Shown here: in pieces, positions 62,874-64,000 of the stretch
Position numbering within the stretch: the stretch's first letter is position 1
Layout: each line of letters begins with the position of its first letter
From: Paenibacillus sp. HB172176
Lineage (GTDB): Bacteria; Bacillota; Bacilli; Paenibacillales; Paenibacillaceae
Assembly: GCF_011947265.1 (NCBI RefSeq)
Contig: NZ_JAATHD010000006.1
Span: 1 to 64,000, forward strand
DNA: 64,000 bases
Reading direction: 5' to 3'
Notes under the pieces: model-generated
The model's database searches: none
Told to the model about the DNA's origin: nothing
What the model saw: only the letters and a program-made list of their open reading frames with translations
Made by a program: the position numbers and the translations under genes

Positions 62874-64000
62874 ATGTCACTTACTGCTGCACGAAGGTTT
62901 CAACAAGGCAACTATGCTAACAGCTACACAGAATTGCCCTTGACCGATCCGGGCTACGAATGGCGGGACGGCATGATCAGCGGCAATGGCGAGAACGGTT
63001 ACATTACGTCAGGCGCGCCTTATTCGGACAGCTTTATCTTCCAGAACATGTGGTTTAACTATCCGTCCGGAGACCCGAGAACCATTCCAAGCGAGCTGAC
63101 CGAGCAATTAAGCGATGCAAGGTGGAATGTATTCAACCAGAATGATCAATGGAAAATCAAGGATGAGAACGGCTCGACCCGAGTTAGAACATTCTACTAC
63201 AGCTATCATCCCGGCCATCAGCTTCGATTGAATATGTCCAATAGAGGAAGCCTATCGAGCTATGAGCGCTCGACCAATTATGAAACAGCGGAGACAAGCG
63301 TGCGCTACACGGACGAATTAGGCGAGTGGAGTCGAAGCTCCTTCACCTCGCGCGCAGATCATGTTTCGATTACGAGAATAGAGCAATCGACTGCCGGCGC
63401 CAAGATAAATATGACGATTTCCATTGATGATGTGTCCAGCATGAGCCGCGCCCGCGACGGCTCCTCCGAATTATCCGCTCTTCTATACAAAAAGCTGGTA
63501 GATCCCAACGCGGACTACATTGCACAGGTCGCGCATTATCCGGCTTATGAGGGCAGCGAGCTTCGCAGAGGAGGTTATGCGGGATTAACGCAGGTTCTGG
63601 TTGTGAATGGAAGGAAGAACAGAGTGCTGCTTGAAGCAACGAATGAAGCCTTGAATGTTGGGGGGGAGCAGAACCCGGCGATTCAAATTACAGATGCAGA
63701 CGCAGTGTATCTCATTACGCAATCCGATCGGACGTTCGACATGGGAGAAATCGAAGCGTTCACCGAACAAACGGTCTATGCTCTTATGGAGCAATTGCTC
63801 GATCAAACAAACAGGGTGGCGCAAAAATATGTGGATGCGGCAGGCCGTTTCAACTATGCAGCAGCTCTGGCCCCCCATGCCGATCAGCATGCTGCCGAGT
63901 TTAACGCTGTCCGCTTTTCCTTGTCGGTGAATGAACGCGATAAATATGCGGATAACCTGACTTTGATTCAAACGCAACAAGGAATGAAATCGAGCATTCA
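62874..64000 (+). CDS. GH95-like glycoside hydrolase, 5' part only
   Basis: An open frame of 375 codons continuing past the window end. GGGAGG (62862-62867) lies six bases before the ATG. The start (LTDPGYEWRDGMISGNGENGYITSG, FIFQNMWFNYPSGDPR) matches the N-terminal beta domain of GH95-type enzymes, where an ING-type G-N-G block and an N-x-W block are conserved. AAALAPHADQHAAEFNAV corresponds to the linker helix before the catalytic toroid. The catalytic residues would lie beyond the window. There is no signal peptide. It is diverged from the GH95 genes at 3113 and 49284 and may belong to a related family. Probably controlled by the divergent AraC regulator. Confidence 0.7.
   Translation, partial: MSLTAARRFQQGNYANSYTELPLTDPGYEWRDGMISGNGENGYITSGAPYSDSFIFQNMWFNYPSGDPRTIPSELTEQLSDARWNVFNQNDQWKIKDENGSTRVRTFYYSYHPGHQLRLNMSNRGSLSSYERSTNYETAETSVRYTDELGEWSRSSFTSRADHVSITRIEQSTAGAKINMTISIDDVSSMSRARDGSSELSALLYKKLVDPNADYIAQVAHYPAYEGSELRRGGYAGLTQVLVVNGRKNRVLLEATNEALNVGGEQNPAIQITDADAVYLITQSDRTFDMGEIEAFTEQTVYALMEQLLDQTNRVAQKYVDAAGRFNYAAALAPHADQHAAEFNAVRFSLSVNERDKYADNLTLIQTQQGMKSSI

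Overview
The window looks like a carbohydrate-utilisation island from a Paenibacillaceae-type Firmicute (Paenibacillus/Cohnella-like). The evidence is: four YesM/YesN two-component pairs (sensor kinase plus AraC-type response regulator), two LplA/LplB/LplC-type importers and one MalEFG-like importer with no ATPase gene of their own, lipoprotein solute-binding proteins, an S-layer-homology (SLH) anchored giant enzyme, strong GGAGG ribosome sites and frequent GTG/TTG starts. I see no tRNA, rRNA, CRISPR array, phage gene or insertion sequence.

Layout. 1-3000: a YesM kinase with a broken or missing 5' end, its YesN regulator, and a 53-codon remnant of a heparinase-like gene. 3000-9320: GH95, GH43 and a secreted alginate-lyase-like protein with a scarred junction. 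9350-15970: an overlapping operon of kinase, regulator and two solute-binding lipoproteins. 16000-19785: LplB-LplC-LplA importer. 19811-28925: two very large heparinase II/III-fold proteins, one cytoplasmic and one secreted and SLH-anchored. 29003-38273: GH36, an alpha/beta-hydrolase esterase, GH2, GH39 and GH88. 38322-41680: MalEFG-like importer. 41704-45056 (minus strand): a regulator/kinase pair. 45163-51721: a secreted multimodular GH98 enzyme and a second GH95. 51785-58005: importer plus kinase/regulator. 58147-64000: GH106-like rhamnosidase, a divergent AraC regulator, and a GH95-like gene running off the end.

How it may work together. The secreted enzymes (SLH-anchored lyase, GH98, alginate-lyase-like protein) would cut a branched acidic polysaccharide outside the cell. 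Lipoprotein/permease importers would take in oligosaccharides. Cytoplasmic exo-enzymes (second lyase, GH88, GH95, GH36, GH2, GH39, GH43, GH106, esterase) would strip them to sugars. GH98 with GH95, GH36, GH43 and GH39 resembles toolkits for complex cereal glucuronoarabinoxylan. Lyase plus GH88 implies unsaturated uronic acids. The true substrate is not fixed by the sequence.

The most interesting signal outside the genes is regulatory. A 66-bp promoter element occurs three times without gaps (before GH95, before a kinase/regulator operon, before GH2). It contains a 21-bp direct repeat whose inner copy overlaps the -35 region of a perfect TATAAT, which is the expected layout for AraC-type activation. 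A second, different element is shared by the 38477 importer and the GH98 gene, which flank another kinase/regulator pair. Together these suggest several regulons interleaved in one island.
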